Below, piece after piece: positions 34,801-43,491 of a stretch of DNA of 64,000 nt (position 1 is the stretch's first letter; each line of letters opens with the position of its first letter). Source of the DNA: Asanoa sp. WMMD1127 (GTDB taxonomy: Bacteria; Actinomycetota; Actinomycetes; Mycobacteriales; Micromonosporaceae); contig NZ_JARUBP010000001.1 of assembly GCF_029626225.1 (NCBI RefSeq), forward strand, positions 7,899,266-7,963,265, written 5' to 3'. The notes below the pieces were generated by a model. That model searched no databases. It worked only from the letters and a program-made list of their open reading frames with translations, and was not told the origin of the DNA. Position numbers and translations under genes: made by a program.

Positions 34801-36485
34801 CGCGGGTAGCCCCGCAGCAGGAAGGCCGGGGTGTCCTGCGGCCAGCCGCGGTCCGCGTACTCCTGTGCCCAGGATCGGATCCGCGCCCGGTAGCCGTCGA
34901 GCGCGGCGCCCAGGTGCGCGACCGCCTCCGCCCGCAGGGTCTCGTGGGTGAACAGGAACACCCGTTGCGGGCGGAGGTCACCGGGTTCGTCGCGGCCGCC
35001 GACCGTGCGCCCGAAGACCCCACCGAGCAGGGCGTCGAGGCGGAAACGGGGCAGCCCGCTCAACGCCTCCAGCTCCGGCAGGGACAAGCCGCCGCCGCTG
35101 GCGGTGACCAGGCCGATGACCTCCTGGTGCGGCTGGTCACCGGCGAGCAGCTCCGCGAGCTCCCGGTTGGCGGCCGCGGCGACCTGGGCGGCGTGCGGGG
35201 ACGCCGGCAGCTCGCGGACCCGGCAGCGCCGCAACGGATGGTCGGCGGGCACGTCGGCCGGCACCGGCGGGTCGGGCCGGCTCGCCACGACGATCCGCAG
35301 CCCGTCGTCCGGCGCCCTGGGCAGCACGGAGGCGATGCTCGCCAGGCCCGAGCCCGGCCGGGCGCCGGTGTCCTCGTCGAGGCCGTCGACGACGAGCACC
35401 AGCCGCCGGCCGGCCTTCCGGGTGCGCTGTGCGGCCGCCTGCAGCAGCGCCCGGCGGTGGGCGTCGCGGCCCGACGGGGTCAGGCTCGGCGGCACCTGCT
35501 CGCCGGCGACCGCGGCGAGCTGCTCGATCAGGGCGTCGGTGAACGCGCCGCTGTCGGACTGGGTGACCAGCCGCGCGGTGATGAAGAACGAGACCACCTC
35601 CACGCCGGCCGGCGGGTCGAGGACGAACGCGGACAGCAGGGCCGACTTGCCCGCCCAGGGGCCGGCCCGCCACCACAGGTACGGCTCGTCGCCGGCGCAG
35701 AACCGCGCCAGCTCGTCGAGCTCGGCGCCGCGGTCGAGGGTGCCGCCGGCGGGCGCGATGTCGCGCACCAGCTCCCGGTAGCCGGCGCGGGTCAGCGTCG
35801 CGCCCGGCGCCGGCACCACGTCCGGCAGGGCCGCGACGTCCGCGACCTCCAGCAGAGCGGCCAGTGGGCCGGCGGTCAGCGCCCGGTCGAGCCGGACGGC
35901 GGTCAGCCGGCCGAGCCCTTCCCTGCGGTGGTGCTCCGCGACCACCCCGATGAGCCGCTCCCCGGCCCACACCGCGGCGCCCGACATCGCCTCCCAGGGC
36001 GAGGTGCCCGGATCCGGGTCGTGGTCAGGGGCGGCGACCGTGATCTCGAGGGTCCCGCCACGGCGGTTGGCGAGAACCGCGAGCGACCCGGCGGCGTACG
36101 CGAGGTCGCGGAACGGCCGCCCCTCCTTGGTGCGCAGCTTCCAGCGGGGAAAGCCGGCCGTGTGCACGTCGATGACCGCCCGGTGCTCGCCGACCCGCCC
36201 GATCGGCGCCGGCGTCACCACGGGCGCCCCGGCGGGCGGCTCGAAGCCGAGCACCACCAGGTCGGCGTCGGTATCGCCCCACACCGGCGTCGCCTCGGCC
36301 GTCCACACGCCGGCGAGCCCGGCGTCGAAGCGCACCGACAGCGCCGTCGCGCCGGCCACCACGTGCGCCGCGGTCAGCACCCGCCCGCCGGTGACGCGGT
36401 AGCCGGAACCGCGCCGCGACCCTCCGCCCGGCAGCGCCGCGATCACCTCGGCGACCCGGGCGGCCGACCAGGCCTGCGGCATCAT
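31797..36485 (-). CDS. Trypsin-like protease / STAND NTPase / helical-repeat protein
   Basis: A 1562-residue protein with three parts. Residues 1 to about 210 are a trypsin-like protease with an intact triad: His41 in VLTAAHVV, Asp75 in DADLVVLGF and Ser168 in EAMSGAAV. Residues of about 255-500 form a STAND/NACHT-like NTPase with Walker A AGPWAGKSALL (Lys280) and Walker B LVLVVDGLDED (Asp367). From about 600 to the end there are TPR-like helical pairs built on the phrase GDLDRAERIAAAV, probably a sensor. There is no signal peptide. The architecture matches predicted bacterial conflict proteins in which ligand sensing triggers oligomerisation and proteolysis. Its trigger and target are unknown. 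It overlaps the trypco2 gene by 4 bp. Confidence 0.88.
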   Translation of the reverse strand: MMPQAWSAARVAEVIAALPGGGSRRGSGYRVTGGRVLTAAHVVAGATALSVRFDAGLAGVWTAEATPVWGDTDADLVVLGFEPPAGAPVVTPAPIGRVGEHRAVIDVHTAGFPRWKLRTKEGRPFRDLAYAAGSLAVLANRRGGTLEITVAAPDHDPDPGTSPWEAMSGAAVWAGERLIGVVAEHHRREGLGRLTAVRLDRALTAGPLAALLEVADVAALPDVVPAPGATLTRAGYRELVRDIAPAGGTLDRGAELDELARFCAGDEPYLWWRAGPWAGKSALLSAFVLDPPAGVEVVSFFITARLVTQSDSGAFTDALIEQLAAVAGEQVPPSLTPSGRDAHRRALLQAAAQRTRKAGRRLVLVVDGLDEDTGARPGSGLASIASVLPRAPDDGLRIVVASRPDPPVPADVPADHPLRRCRVRELPASPHAAQVAAAANRELAELLAGDQPHQEVIGLVTASGGGLSLPELEALSGLPRFRLDALLGGVFGRTVGGRDEPGDLRPQRVFLFTHETLRAEAVAHLGAALDGYRARIRSWAQEYADRGWPQDTPAFLLRGYPRMLRALPDPAALVTLATDPARRDLLRALSGGDAAAFAEVAIAQDAVLAADPPDLVAMARLAAARDGLLSRNAAVPPGLPEMWARLGQPARAEALALSVAAGWERASALNGLLRALVETGELDRAERVIDDHVAPRDQPVELSRLAQAAAANGDLARATAVLDRAEADGIASWGPWAGTTLAAAAVALGDLDRAERIALAVTDPGYRARALWRLADHWPPADRERVAQLAEAADGTHSHENPRPGEGVARTRDPITGRTALTGSILSARDMDQAEQLVDLDDVGPFDWARMVTTLATAMAAAGRPDRAAALIERAEGSAGTLSDPWAHGVVWPELVRAATAAGDHDRAAALLDHGEQVAASLTEPAPRAYLLVGLASAAPDRSAALFDRAAHSAAAITDVRQRVDASTDLILAMVAAGKPAKAVFDDVEQAAVAVDEVNEQANLLVKLMETAIAAGDHDRAERLVAAITFADRRHQVVAALVAALAGAGDPRRALRIATAVPPQRARAAAVLEIARVALGAGDRARAVALTRDAERIASGSDAPPPSPWELTALARGFVSAGDVDRAEQVAAAITGNHSEQLSSALSPLIAAVAGTDPDRVERVVAAVANPYGRAELSVTATKAFVAAGHQERASRFAAAVEAPVQRLQALTALVGAADRIVDLAERAAAEIDEPYTRSVLLTDLVRAVAEAGDLDRAVRIANGLPEPDLRVGLLVTLWETAAQAREFALAARIETLIDEPAGWPGLARAAARTGDPDRAAVFLDRFIAKQEPADDPLRRLWTLVLLVEAAVGLPERAAALTDLAEDLLIAPDPRDLADLLPALVAAVAAGGDQPRAERIATRYGSMFVEPDTLLFRAAFAAGDLDRAERLAAAVAEPFQQSEDLLAVLERALADGDAERAERAARAVTDPFGRVRALVRVIGVAADPEPLLHDAEHAAGRIDDPNRQAEMWVALARVAPPAHTARLLAQAFAGGHISIALNALADLAPDLLVRYADERLST

Positions 36486-36793
36486 TGTTCGTCGCGGACG
36501 CCGGCCCCACCGATCAGCGCGGCCCGCTCCGGGTCGTCACCGCGCACCGGCTGCAGCGTCAACCGGATCACCTGGGTCACCGTGCTCGCCCGGCGCGTGC
36601 CGGCGTTGCCTTCGAGGACCCAGAAGCGCACCTTGACGCCGGGTTCGCGGGCCTTCTCGACCGCGACGGTCAGCTCGAGCTCGACCGAGTCGGCCTTGAA
36701 GCGCAGGTCCTTGCCCTCGCCGCCCCACATGGCCCGGGTCAGCTCGGAACGCAGCTGCCAGATCATGTCGGCCAACTCGATCGCGTCGTCCAT
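36482..36793 (-). CDS. Trypco2 (trypsin-co-occurring) domain protein
   Basis: A 103-residue protein that fits trypco2: IELADMIWQLRSELTRAMW at the start, then LRFKADSVELELTVAVE and a C-terminal strand VIRLTLQP. Trypco domains are known only from their steady association with trypsin-like proteases in predicted conflict systems; their activity is not established. It comes first in a two-gene operon and overlaps the protease-STAND gene as ATGA. Equal or higher production than its giant partner is therefore likely. GGGAGGG precedes the ATG at 36793; the frame upstream has no similarity. Confidence 0.85.
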   Translation of the reverse strand: MDDAIELADMIWQLRSELTRAMWGGEGKDLRFKADSVELELTVAVEKAREPGVKVRFWVLEGNAGTRRASTVTQVIRLTLQPVRGDDPERAALIGGAGVRDEQ

Positions 36794-36873
36794 GCCACCC
36801 TCCCGGCCGGTGCACCCACAGTACCGACCGTCCACCCCCGACAGAGTCAACCGTCGGTGCGACGACACTGCCA

Positions 36874-36879
36874 TACCCT
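36874..36879 (+). promoter_or_regulatory. Leaderless -10 for the MFS unit
   Basis: TACCCT fits TANNNT and ends 7 bases before the ATG of the 20-codon ORF at 36887. Transcription should start at that ATG, making the small ORF the first translated frame of the MFS mRNA. Confidence 0.5.
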
Positions 36880-36886
36880 TGCCGCC

Positions 36887-36949
36887 ATGCCCGCTGGATC
36901 GGTCGCCATCGGTGTCTTCGGTGACATCGGCGTCTGCACGTTCGCGTGA
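36887..36949 (+). CDS. 20-residue leader ORF coupled to MFS gene
   Basis: MPAGSVAIGVFGDIGVCTFA is encoded directly after a TANNNT element at leaderless distance. Its TGA overlaps the GTG of the MFS gene (GTGA at 36946-36949). The MFS gene has no clear Shine-Dalgarno sequence, so ribosomes finishing this ORF probably reinitiate on it. No run of one amino acid suggests attenuation. The peptide could be only a translation entry site. Confidence 0.5.
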   Translation: MPAGSVAIGVFGDIGVCTFA

Positions 36950-38124
36950 CCGACCTCGGCGCCGGCTACGTGCGGTGGATCGCGGCCCGGGCGGTGCTGC
37001 ACCGCGGGTGGTGGCTGGTGACCAGCGTCTACCTGGTCGTCGACGCGCGCCTGTCGGCGGCGGAGCTCGTGCTGATCGGCGTCGCTCAAGCCATCACCGG
37101 GCTGCTGTGCGAGATCCCGGCCGGGGTCCTCGCCGACACGGTGAGCCGCCGGTGGTCCCTGGTGGTGTCGCACGCGCTGATGGGCACCGCGATGTTCACC
37201 ACCGGCCTCGTCACCGACTTCCTCCCGCTGCTGGCCACGCAGGTGCTGTGGGGCCTGTCATGGACCTTCGCCAGTGGCGCCGACGTGGCGTGGATCAGCG
37301 ACGAGCTCGACGATCCGCCCCGGGTGCGGGTGGTGCTGATCCGCGCGGAGCGGGCCCAGCTGGTCGGCACCGTGGCCGGCCTGCTGGGTGTCGGCGGCCT
37401 GGCCTGGCTGATCGGCCGCGGCCCGGCGCTGGTGGTGTCGGGCGCGGGCATGCTGCTCCTGGGCGCGCTCGTGGCGGCGCTCTTCCCGGAACGGCGTTTC
37501 GTGCCCACGCGCGCCGACCGGTGGGCCGCCGCCCGGTCGATCCTGACCCGCGGCGGCCGGCTCGTCCGCGGCAGCCGCGTGCTGCTGGCCGTCTTCGCGG
37601 CGACCTTCCTGGTCAACGGCGTCGCCGACGCCGTCGGACGGCTCTATCCGCTGCGGCTCGTCGACCTGGCCCCGGCCGCCGACCCGATCGTCTGGTTCAC
37701 CGCCCTGGGTGTGGTGATGTGTCTGGCGGGTGCCGCCGCGCTGCGGTTCGCGCAGCCCCGGATCGGCGGCCCGCACACGGTCCGCCGCGGCTACGTCGCC
37801 GCCTGCGCGGTCGCGGCGGCGGGCGTGGCCGGGCTGGCGGTCGCGCCCGGCGCGGCCGGGGGCAGCGTCGCGGTCGTGCTGGCCGCCGGCGCGCTGCCGT
37901 TGGCCCGCGGCTTCGGCGCCATCTGGGTCAACGACCGGACGGTAGGCCCCGTCCGCGCGACCGTGCACTCCCTGCTGGCCCAGGCGGAGTACCTGGGCAA
38001 GATCCTCTGCGGCCTGGCGGTCGCGCTCGTCGCCGACGTGGCCGGCCTGCTCCAGGCCTTGACGGCGTGCGCGGCCCTCCTGGTGCTGGCGATGGCGATC
38101 GCCCACCGCGCCACCCGGGAGTGA
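36946..38124 (+). CDS. MFS transporter
   Basis: A 392-residue, 12-helix major facilitator protein. Motif A is GVLADTVSRRWSL after helix 2, and a repeat-like version follows the central loop. ELDDPPRVRVVLIRAERAQL between helices 4 and 5 is typical of the actinobacterial group annotated as tetracycline- or macrolide-like exporters. The substrate is unknown. The start is GTG 36946, translationally coupled to a 20-codon ORF. It converges with the pyruvate oxidase remnant, with 18 bp between the stops. Confidence 0.87.
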   Translation: MTDLGAGYVRWIAARAVLHRGWWLVTSVYLVVDARLSAAELVLIGVAQAITGLLCEIPAGVLADTVSRRWSLVVSHALMGTAMFTTGLVTDFLPLLATQVLWGLSWTFASGADVAWISDELDDPPRVRVVLIRAERAQLVGTVAGLLGVGGLAWLIGRGPALVVSGAGMLLLGALVAALFPERRFVPTRADRWAAARSILTRGGRLVRGSRVLLAVFAATFLVNGVADAVGRLYPLRLVDLAPAADPIVWFTALGVVMCLAGAAALRFAQPRIGGPHTVRRGYVAACAVAAAGVAGLAVAPGAAGGSVAVVLAAGALPLARGFGAIWVNDRTVGPVRATVHSLLAQAEYLGKILCGLAVALVADVAGLLQALTACAALLVLAMAIAHRATRE

Positions 38125-38142
38125 TGGACTTCGACGAGGCAG

Positions 38143-38697
38143 TCACTCGAGGTCGAGCTGCCGCAGGTTCGTGTGGGCCAGCTCGATGATCTCGTCGGCG
38201 TTGCCCGAAAGGATGGTCCGCGTCGCGTACAGGGTGAAGCCCTTGATCTGGCCGTAGGTGAGCTTGGGCGGCAGCGACAGCTCCTGGCGGGCGGTGCGCA
38301 CGTCGACCAGCGCGGGCCCGTTGTGGGCGAGGGCGCCGCGCACGGCGGCTTCCAGCTGGTCGTCGGTGTCGACGCGGGCCGCGAACAGCCCGGCGGCCTC
38401 GGCGATGGCGGCGAAGTCAGGATCGAGCAGCTCGGTGGCGTAGGTGACGATGCCCGCGGCCTTCATCTCCAGCTCGACGAAGGACAGGGCCCGGTTGTTG
38501 AACACGACGACCTTGACCGGCAGCCGTTGCTGGCGCAGCGTGAGCAGCTCGCCGAGGAGCATGGCCAGCCCGCCGTCGCCGGCCAGCGCGACGACCTGCC
38601 GGTCGCGGTCGGCGGCCTGCGCGCCCATCGCCTGCGGCAGGGCGTTGGCCATGCTGCCGTGGGTGAACGAGCCGATTAGCCGGCGCCGCCCGTTCAT
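38143..38697 (-). pseudogene. poxB: Pyruvate oxidase/dehydrogenase (PoxB), C-terminal part
   Basis: 184 residues matching the thiamine-diphosphate domain of PoxB from about residue 390 of the normal ~575: MNGRRRLIGSFTHGSMANAL, then the GDGG...NN thiamine-binding motif (LAGDGGLAMLLGEL to VVFNNRALSF). PoxB oxidises pyruvate to acetate and CO2 at the membrane. The C-terminal lipid-binding segment is present. It begins with an ATG that overlaps the stop of the N-terminal part by ATGA. About 195 residues between the parts, including the FAD domain, are missing. Confidence 0.85.
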
Positions 38698-39275
38698 GTG
38701 GCGAGCGCCGCGTCGTCCGGCCGGACCACGGCCTCCGCCCGGCGCACCGCGCCCGGCCACGGCCCGCCGGACTCGTCGGCGAGGAAGATCTCCCCTGGAA
38801 CGACGAGCACGGCGACACCGCGGCGCTGCAGCGCGGCCCGCATCGCCATCTCCAACAGCCGCGGCACCTGGGACGGGATGCTGACCAGCTCGCAGTAGAC
38901 GCTGCATTCGGCGAACAGCTGCTGCGGACGGGTCTCCTGGAAGTAACCGCTGCCGATCTCGTCCCGGGGGATGTGGGCCGCGATCGCGAGGACCGGCACG
39001 CCGCTGCGGTTGGCGTCGTACAGGCCGTTGATCAGGTGCAGGTTGCCGGGCCCGCAGCTGCCGGCGCAGACGGCCAGCTGGTCGGTGATCGCGGCCTCCC
39101 CGGCCGCGGCGAACGCGGCCGCCTCCTCGTGGCGCACGTGCTCCCACGCCAGCCCGCCGTCGCGGCGCAGGGCATCCGTGAAGCCGTTGAGCGAGTCGCC
39201 GGGGATGCCGTAGACCCGCCGCACGCCGGACGCCTTCAGCGTCGCCACCATCGCCTGCGCCACCGTACGCGCCAT
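38694..39275 (-). pseudogene. poxB: Pyruvate oxidase/dehydrogenase (PoxB), N-terminal part
   Basis: 193 residues matching the first PoxB domain: VRRVYGIPGDSLNGFTDALR, then WEHVRHEEAAAFAAAGEAA with the catalytic Glu of the thiamine site, and GSCGPGNLHLINGLYDANR. The similarity stops at about residue 193, and the frame ends at TGA within ATGA, where the C-terminal part begins in another frame. Without the FAD-binding middle domain the enzyme cannot work as a normal PoxB. A deletion remnant is most likely; two co-translated fragments with a new function are less likely. Confidence 0.85.
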
Positions 39276-39384
39276 GTCCGCTTCACCCCGCCACCGATTC
39301 TCGCCCGGGACGGCGGCGCGGCCTCCGGATATCGAGGAATAACTCGCGCGCGGGCATTGCTGGTGGTCAGGTAGCCTTGTGTGC

Positions 39385-39599
39385 GACAGGCGATGACCCG
39401 GCCATCACCGGTGAGCCTCCGGAAGAACGGATCTTCGGATCTCACTAGAACCGGACGGGTTCGGCCCGTTACAGCCGGCCAACGAGCGGGTGGTCGCGCC
39501 TTGACCACCAAGCGGGGTGGTACCGCGGCCCTTCGTCCCCCGAAGGGTCGTCCTCGCAGTCCACGACGTGTGTGAGCTGTTCGAGGAGATTGACCACCG
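39385..39599 (+). promoter_or_regulatory. T-box riboswitch (ileS, translational type)
   Basis: The conserved T-box GGTGGTACCGCGG lies at 39516-39528. Upstream, a short stem I presents an ATC isoleucine codon at 39404-39406 in a loop flanked by CCGG on both sides. A perfect hairpin (39489-39495 with 39503-39509) is the likely stem III. After the T-box, CCCTTCG/CGAAGGG forms a stem at 39529-39547. TCCTCG (39551-39556) can pair with CGAGGA (39582-39587), hiding the ileS ribosome-binding site. Uncharged tRNA-Ile would free it. Ultrashort stem I T-boxes on ileS are established in actinobacteria. Confidence 0.93.
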
Positions 39600-42500
39600 A
39601 TGGCCTATCCCAAGCACGAGAGCAAGCCGGGCGTCCCGGCGAGCCCCGACCTGCCCGCGGTCGAGCGGCGTGTGCTGGAGCACTGGACGGCCGACAAGAC
39701 CTTCGAAGCCTCCGTCGAGCTCCGCGACGCGGGCGTCAACGGCGACAACGAGTTCGTCTTCTACGACGGCCCCCCGTTCGCTAATGGCCTCCCCCACTAC
39801 GGCCACCTCTTCACCGGTTACGTGAAGGACGTGGTCCCCCGTTACCAGACGATGCGCGGCAAGCGCGTGGAGCGGCGGTTCGGGTGGGACACCCACGGGC
39901 TGCCGGCCGAGGTCGTCGCCGAGAAGCAGCTCGGGATCACCACCAAGGCCGAGATCGTCGACCTGGGCGTGGAGCGGTTCAACGAGGTGTGCCGCACCTC
40001 GGTTCTGCAGTACACGCAGGACTGGGAGCGCTACGTCACCCGCCAGGCCCGCTGGGTCGACTTCACCAACGACTACAAGACGCTCGACCTGTCCTACATG
40101 GAGAGTGTCATGTGGGCGTTCAAGAGCCTGCACGACAAGGGTCTGGTCTACGAGGGCTTCAAGGTGCTGGCCTACTGCTGGCGCTGCGAGACCCCGCTGT
40201 CCAACACCGAGACACGGATGGACGACGTCTACCGCGACCGGCACGACCCCTCGCTGACCGTCTGGTTCACCCTCGACAGCGGCGAGAGGCTGGCGGTCTG
40301 GACCACCACGCCGTGGACGCTGCCGTCCAACCTGGCGGTGGCGGTCGGCCCCGACATCGAGTACGCCGAGTTCACCGACGACGCCGGCCAGGTCTACCTC
40401 GTCGGGGCGGCCCGCACCGACTACTACGCGCGCGAGCTGGAGGGGTTCGCCCGCACCGGCACCCGCCGCGGCGCCGACCTGGTCGGCAAGCGCTACACGC
40501 CGCTGTTCGACTTCCTGGTCGACCGGGGCGGCCCCAACGCGTTCCAGATCCTCGGTGGCGAGTTCGTCACGACGGAGGACGGCACCGGGGCCGTGCACAT
40601 GGCGCCCGCCTTCGGTGAGGAGGACCAGAACGCCTGCAACGCGGCCGGCATCCCGACCGTGGTGACGGTCGACGACCACACGCGGTTCACGGCGCTCGTT
40701 CCCCCGTACGAGGGAATGCAGGTGTTCGAGGCCAACAAGCCGGTGACGCGTGACCTCAAGGAGCGCGGCGTCGTGGTGCGGCAGGAGACCTACACGCACT
40801 CCTACCCGCACTGCTGGCGGTGCGACACCCCGCTGGTCTACAAGGCCGTGTCGTCGTGGTTCGTCCAGGTCACCAAGTTCAAGGACCGGATGGTCGAGCT
40901 CAACCAGCAGATCGACTGGACGCCGGCGCACGTCAAGGACGGCTCGTTCGGCAAGTGGCTGGCCAACGCCCGCGACTGGTCGATCAGCCGCAACCGGTTC
41001 TGGGGCTCGCCGATCCCGGTGTGGAAGTCCGACGACCCGAACTACCCGCGGGTCGACGTCTACGGCTCACTCGACGAGCTCGAGCGCGACTTCGGCGTGC
41101 GGCCGGCGGACCTGCACCGGCCCGGCATCGACAACCTGACGCGGCCGAACCCGGACGACCCGACCGGTCAGTCGACGATGCGGCGCGTACCCGAGGTGCT
41201 CGACTGCTGGTTCGAGTCCGGGTCGATGCCGTTCGCCCAGGTGCACTACCCGTTCGAGAACGCGGACTGGTTCGAGCACCACTACCCGGGTGACTTCATC
41301 GTCGAATACATCGGGCAGACGCGCGGCTGGTTCTACACCATGCACGTGCTGGCCACCGCGCTGTTCGACCGGCCGGCGTTCCGCACCTGCGTCAGCCACG
41401 GGATCCTGCAGGGCTCCGACGGGCGCAAGATGAGCAAGAGCCTGCAGAACTACCCGGACGTCTACTACGTCTTCGACGAGTACGGCTCCGACGCGATGCG
41501 GTGGATGCTCATGTCGTCGCCGGTGCTGCGGGGCGGCGACATGCCCGTCACGGAGCCGGCGATCCGCGACACGGTGCGGCAGGTGCTGCTTCCACTGTGG
41601 AACGTCTGGTACTTCTTCTCGCTCTACGCCAACGCCGACGGCTACGAGGCGGTGCGCCGGGTCGACTCGACGCACCTGCTCGACCGCTACGCGCTGGCCA
41701 AGACGCGGGAGCTGGTCGAGACGGTCACCCGGCAGATGGACGCGTACGACATCTCGGGCGCCTGCCTGACCGTGCGCACGTTCCTGGACGCGCTGACCAA
41801 CTGGTACGTGCGCCGGTCGCGCGACCGGTTCTGGGCCGGCGACCGGGACGCGTTCGACACGCTCCACACGGTGCTGGAGACGTTGACCCGGGTGATGGCG
41901 CCGCTGGCGCCGCTGACGGCGGAGGAGGTGTGGCGCGGGCTGACCGGCGAGCGGTCGGTGCACCTCACCGACTGGCCGTCGGCCGACGAGTTCCCGGCCG
42001 ACCACGACCTGGTCGCGGCCATGGACGCCGTGCGCGACCTCGTGTCGTCGGCGCTGTCGGTGCGCAAGGCCAAGGGCCTGCGGGTGCGGCTGCCGCTGCC
42101 GTCGCTGACGGTGGCGACGCCGGACGCCGCGGTGCTGCGGCCGTTCGCCGACCTGGTGACCGACGAGGTCAACGTGAAGTCGGTGGAGTTCACCGACGAC
42201 GTGGCCGCCCACTGCGAGCGGGTGCTCACGGTCGTGCCGCGGGCGCTCGGCCCGCGGGTCGGCGGCGCGGTGCAGCAGGTGATCAAGGCGGTCAAGGCCG
42301 GCGAGTGGTCGCTGGTCGAGGGCCAGCCGGTCGCCGCGGGGGTGACGCTGCAGGAGGGTGAGTACGACCTGAAGCTGGTCGCCGCCGATCCGGACAACTC
42401 GGCCACGCTGCCGGGCGGCGAGGGCGTGGTCGTGCTCGACAGCGCGGTCACCCCGGAGCTGGCCGCCGAGGGCGTCGCGCGCGACGTGGTCCGGGTCGTC

Positions 42501-42719
42501 CAGCAGGCCCGCCGCGACGCGGACCTCGACGTGTCCGACCGGATCCGGGTGGAGCTCAACGGCTCGGCCGCGGTCCGGGCGGCGGTCGAGACCCACCGCG
42601 ACTTCGTCGCCCGGGAGGTCCTGGCCGACGAGGTCACCTTCGGGGCCGGCGCTTCGGCGGGCTTCACGGGCGAGGTCGGCGACGGCGAAACGGTCCGGGT
42701 GACGGTGACGCGGCGTTAA
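39600..42719 (+). CDS. ileS: Isoleucyl-tRNA synthetase
   Basis: A 1039-residue class I synthetase that charges tRNA-Ile. The HIGH motif is [12 protein letters not shown] near residue 66, the KMSKS loop is [13 protein letters not shown] near residue 610, and the CP1 editing domain ([16 protein letters not shown]) lies between. Length and the HYGH form match the eukaryote-like IleS2 type, as in M. tuberculosis, a type often less sensitive to mupirocin. GAGGAG lies 12 bases before the ATG and is controlled by the T-box upstream. Confidence 0.97.
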   Translation: MAYPKHESKPGVPASPDLPAVERRVLEHWTADKTFEASVELRDAGVNGDNEFVFYDGPPFANGLPHYGHLFTGYVKDVVPRYQTMRGKRVERRFGWDTHGLPAEVVAEKQLGITTKAEIVDLGVERFNEVCRTSVLQYTQDWERYVTRQARWVDFTNDYKTLDLSYMESVMWAFKSLHDKGLVYEGFKVLAYCWRCETPLSNTETRMDDVYRDRHDPSLTVWFTLDSGERLAVWTTTPWTLPSNLAVAVGPDIEYAEFTDDAGQVYLVGAARTDYYARELEGFARTGTRRGADLVGKRYTPLFDFLVDRGGPNAFQILGGEFVTTEDGTGAVHMAPAFGEEDQNACNAAGIPTVVTVDDHTRFTALVPPYEGMQVFEANKPVTRDLKERGVVVRQETYTHSYPHCWRCDTPLVYKAVSSWFVQVTKFKDRMVELNQQIDWTPAHVKDGSFGKWLANARDWSISRNRFWGSPIPVWKSDDPNYPRVDVYGSLDELERDFGVRPADLHRPGIDNLTRPNPDDPTGQSTMRRVPEVLDCWFESGSMPFAQVHYPFENADWFEHHYPGDFIVEYIGQTRGWFYTMHVLATALFDRPAFRTCVSHGILQGSDGRKMSKSLQNYPDVYYVFDEYGSDAMRWMLMSSPVLRGGDMPVTEPAIRDTVRQVLLPLWNVWYFFSLYANADGYEAVRRVDSTHLLDRYALAKTRELVETVTRQMDAYDISGACLTVRTFLDALTNWYVRRSRDRFWAGDRDAFDTLHTVLETLTRVMAPLAPLTAEEVWRGLTGERSVHLTDWPSADEFPADHDLVAAMDAVRDLVSSALSVRKAKGLRVRLPLPSLTVATPDAAVLRPFADLVTDEVNVKSVEFTDDVAAHCERVLTVVPRALGPRVGGAVQQVIKAVKAGEWSLVEGQPVAAGVTLQEGEYDLKLVAADPDNSATLPGGEGVVVLDSAVTPELAAEGVARDVVRVVQQARRDADLDVSDRIRVELNGSAAVRAAVETHRDFVAREVLADEVTFGAGASAGFTGEVGDGETVRVTVTRR

Positions 42720-42744
42720 GGCCTTTTCGTCCACTCGCGGGCGG

Positions 42745-42773
42745 GGGCGGTGTCGGTTACGGTGACACCGCCC
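42745..42773 (+). terminator. Hairpin between ileS and the acyltransferase gene
   Basis: GGGCGGTGTC at 42745-42754 pairs perfectly with GACACCGCCC at 42764-42773 around a nine-base loop. It lies 26 bp after the ileS stop. No T run follows. The loop contains TACGGT, which could also be the -10 of the next gene, so the site may end one transcript and start another. Confidence 0.5.
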
Positions 42774-42798
42774 ACGCTGCGAGGACCCGGAGGACCCG

Positions 42799-43485
42799 TT
42801 GCCCCTGCTCTACACGATCGGCTACTACACCGTGGGCACTGCCATGCGGCGGGGTTGGGCGCCGAAGGTCGAAGGGCTCGAGAACGTGCCCGCCACCGGC
42901 GGCGCGATCGTCGCCGGCAACCACCTGTCGGTGGCCGACGAGCTCATCCTCGGCTCGGTCATCCCCCGCCACATCGCATTCTGGGCGAAAGCGGAATACT
43001 TCACCGGTGCGGGCCTCAAGGGCTGGTTCAGCCGCTCGGTGATGACCGGCATCGGCGCGATCCGCGTCGAACGCGCGGGCGGCCGCGCGGCCCTGAGCGC
43101 CTTCGACGGCGCGATCCCGGTGCTCAAGTCGGGTGACCTGGTCGCCATCTACCCCGAGGGCACCCGCTCCCCCGACGGCCGCCTCTACCGCGGCCGCACC
43201 GGCGTGGCCCGGCTCGCGCTGGCGGCCGGCGTACCGATCATCCCGGTGGGCTTCATCGGCACCGACAAGCTCCAGCCGATCGGCCACCGCATCCCCCGCT
43301 TCGAGCGCGGCACGGCCACGGTCAAGTTCGGCAAGCCGATCGAGGTCGAGGGCCGCGGCAACGACAGCACGTCGCTCCGCCAGATCACCGACGAGGTGAT
43401 GACCGCGATCCAGGAGATGACGGGCCAGGAGTACGTGCCGCGCTACGCCCCGATGCTCCGCGTCGGCACCCCCCAGGCGGAGTAG
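42799..43485 (+). CDS. plsC: 1-acyl-sn-glycerol-3-phosphate acyltransferase family
   Basis: A 228-residue PlsC-type acyltransferase that adds the second acyl chain in phosphatidic acid synthesis or a related lipid. The catalytic HX4D motif is NHLSVADE at residues 41-48, and the phosphate-binding motif YPEGTRSPDG lies near residue 118. No transmembrane segment is strong; association is probably peripheral. The start is a TTG at 42799 with GGAGG at a good distance, and no ATG or GTG fits better. Confidence 0.88.
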   Translation: MPLLYTIGYYTVGTAMRRGWAPKVEGLENVPATGGAIVAGNHLSVADELILGSVIPRHIAFWAKAEYFTGAGLKGWFSRSVMTGIGAIRVERAGGRAALSAFDGAIPVLKSGDLVAIYPEGTRSPDGRLYRGRTGVARLALAAGVPIIPVGFIGTDKLQPIGHRIPRFERGTATVKFGKPIEVEGRGNDSTSLRQITDEVMTAIQEMTGQEYVPRYAPMLRVGTPQAE

Positions 43486-43491
43486 GCGCCG

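Noticed and set aside
30096..38189. 2697-codon open frame on plus across the protease-STAND gene
   Set aside because: It runs antisense through at least four recognisable genes, has no ribosome-binding site and only repetitive Arg/Gly/Ala-rich sequence.
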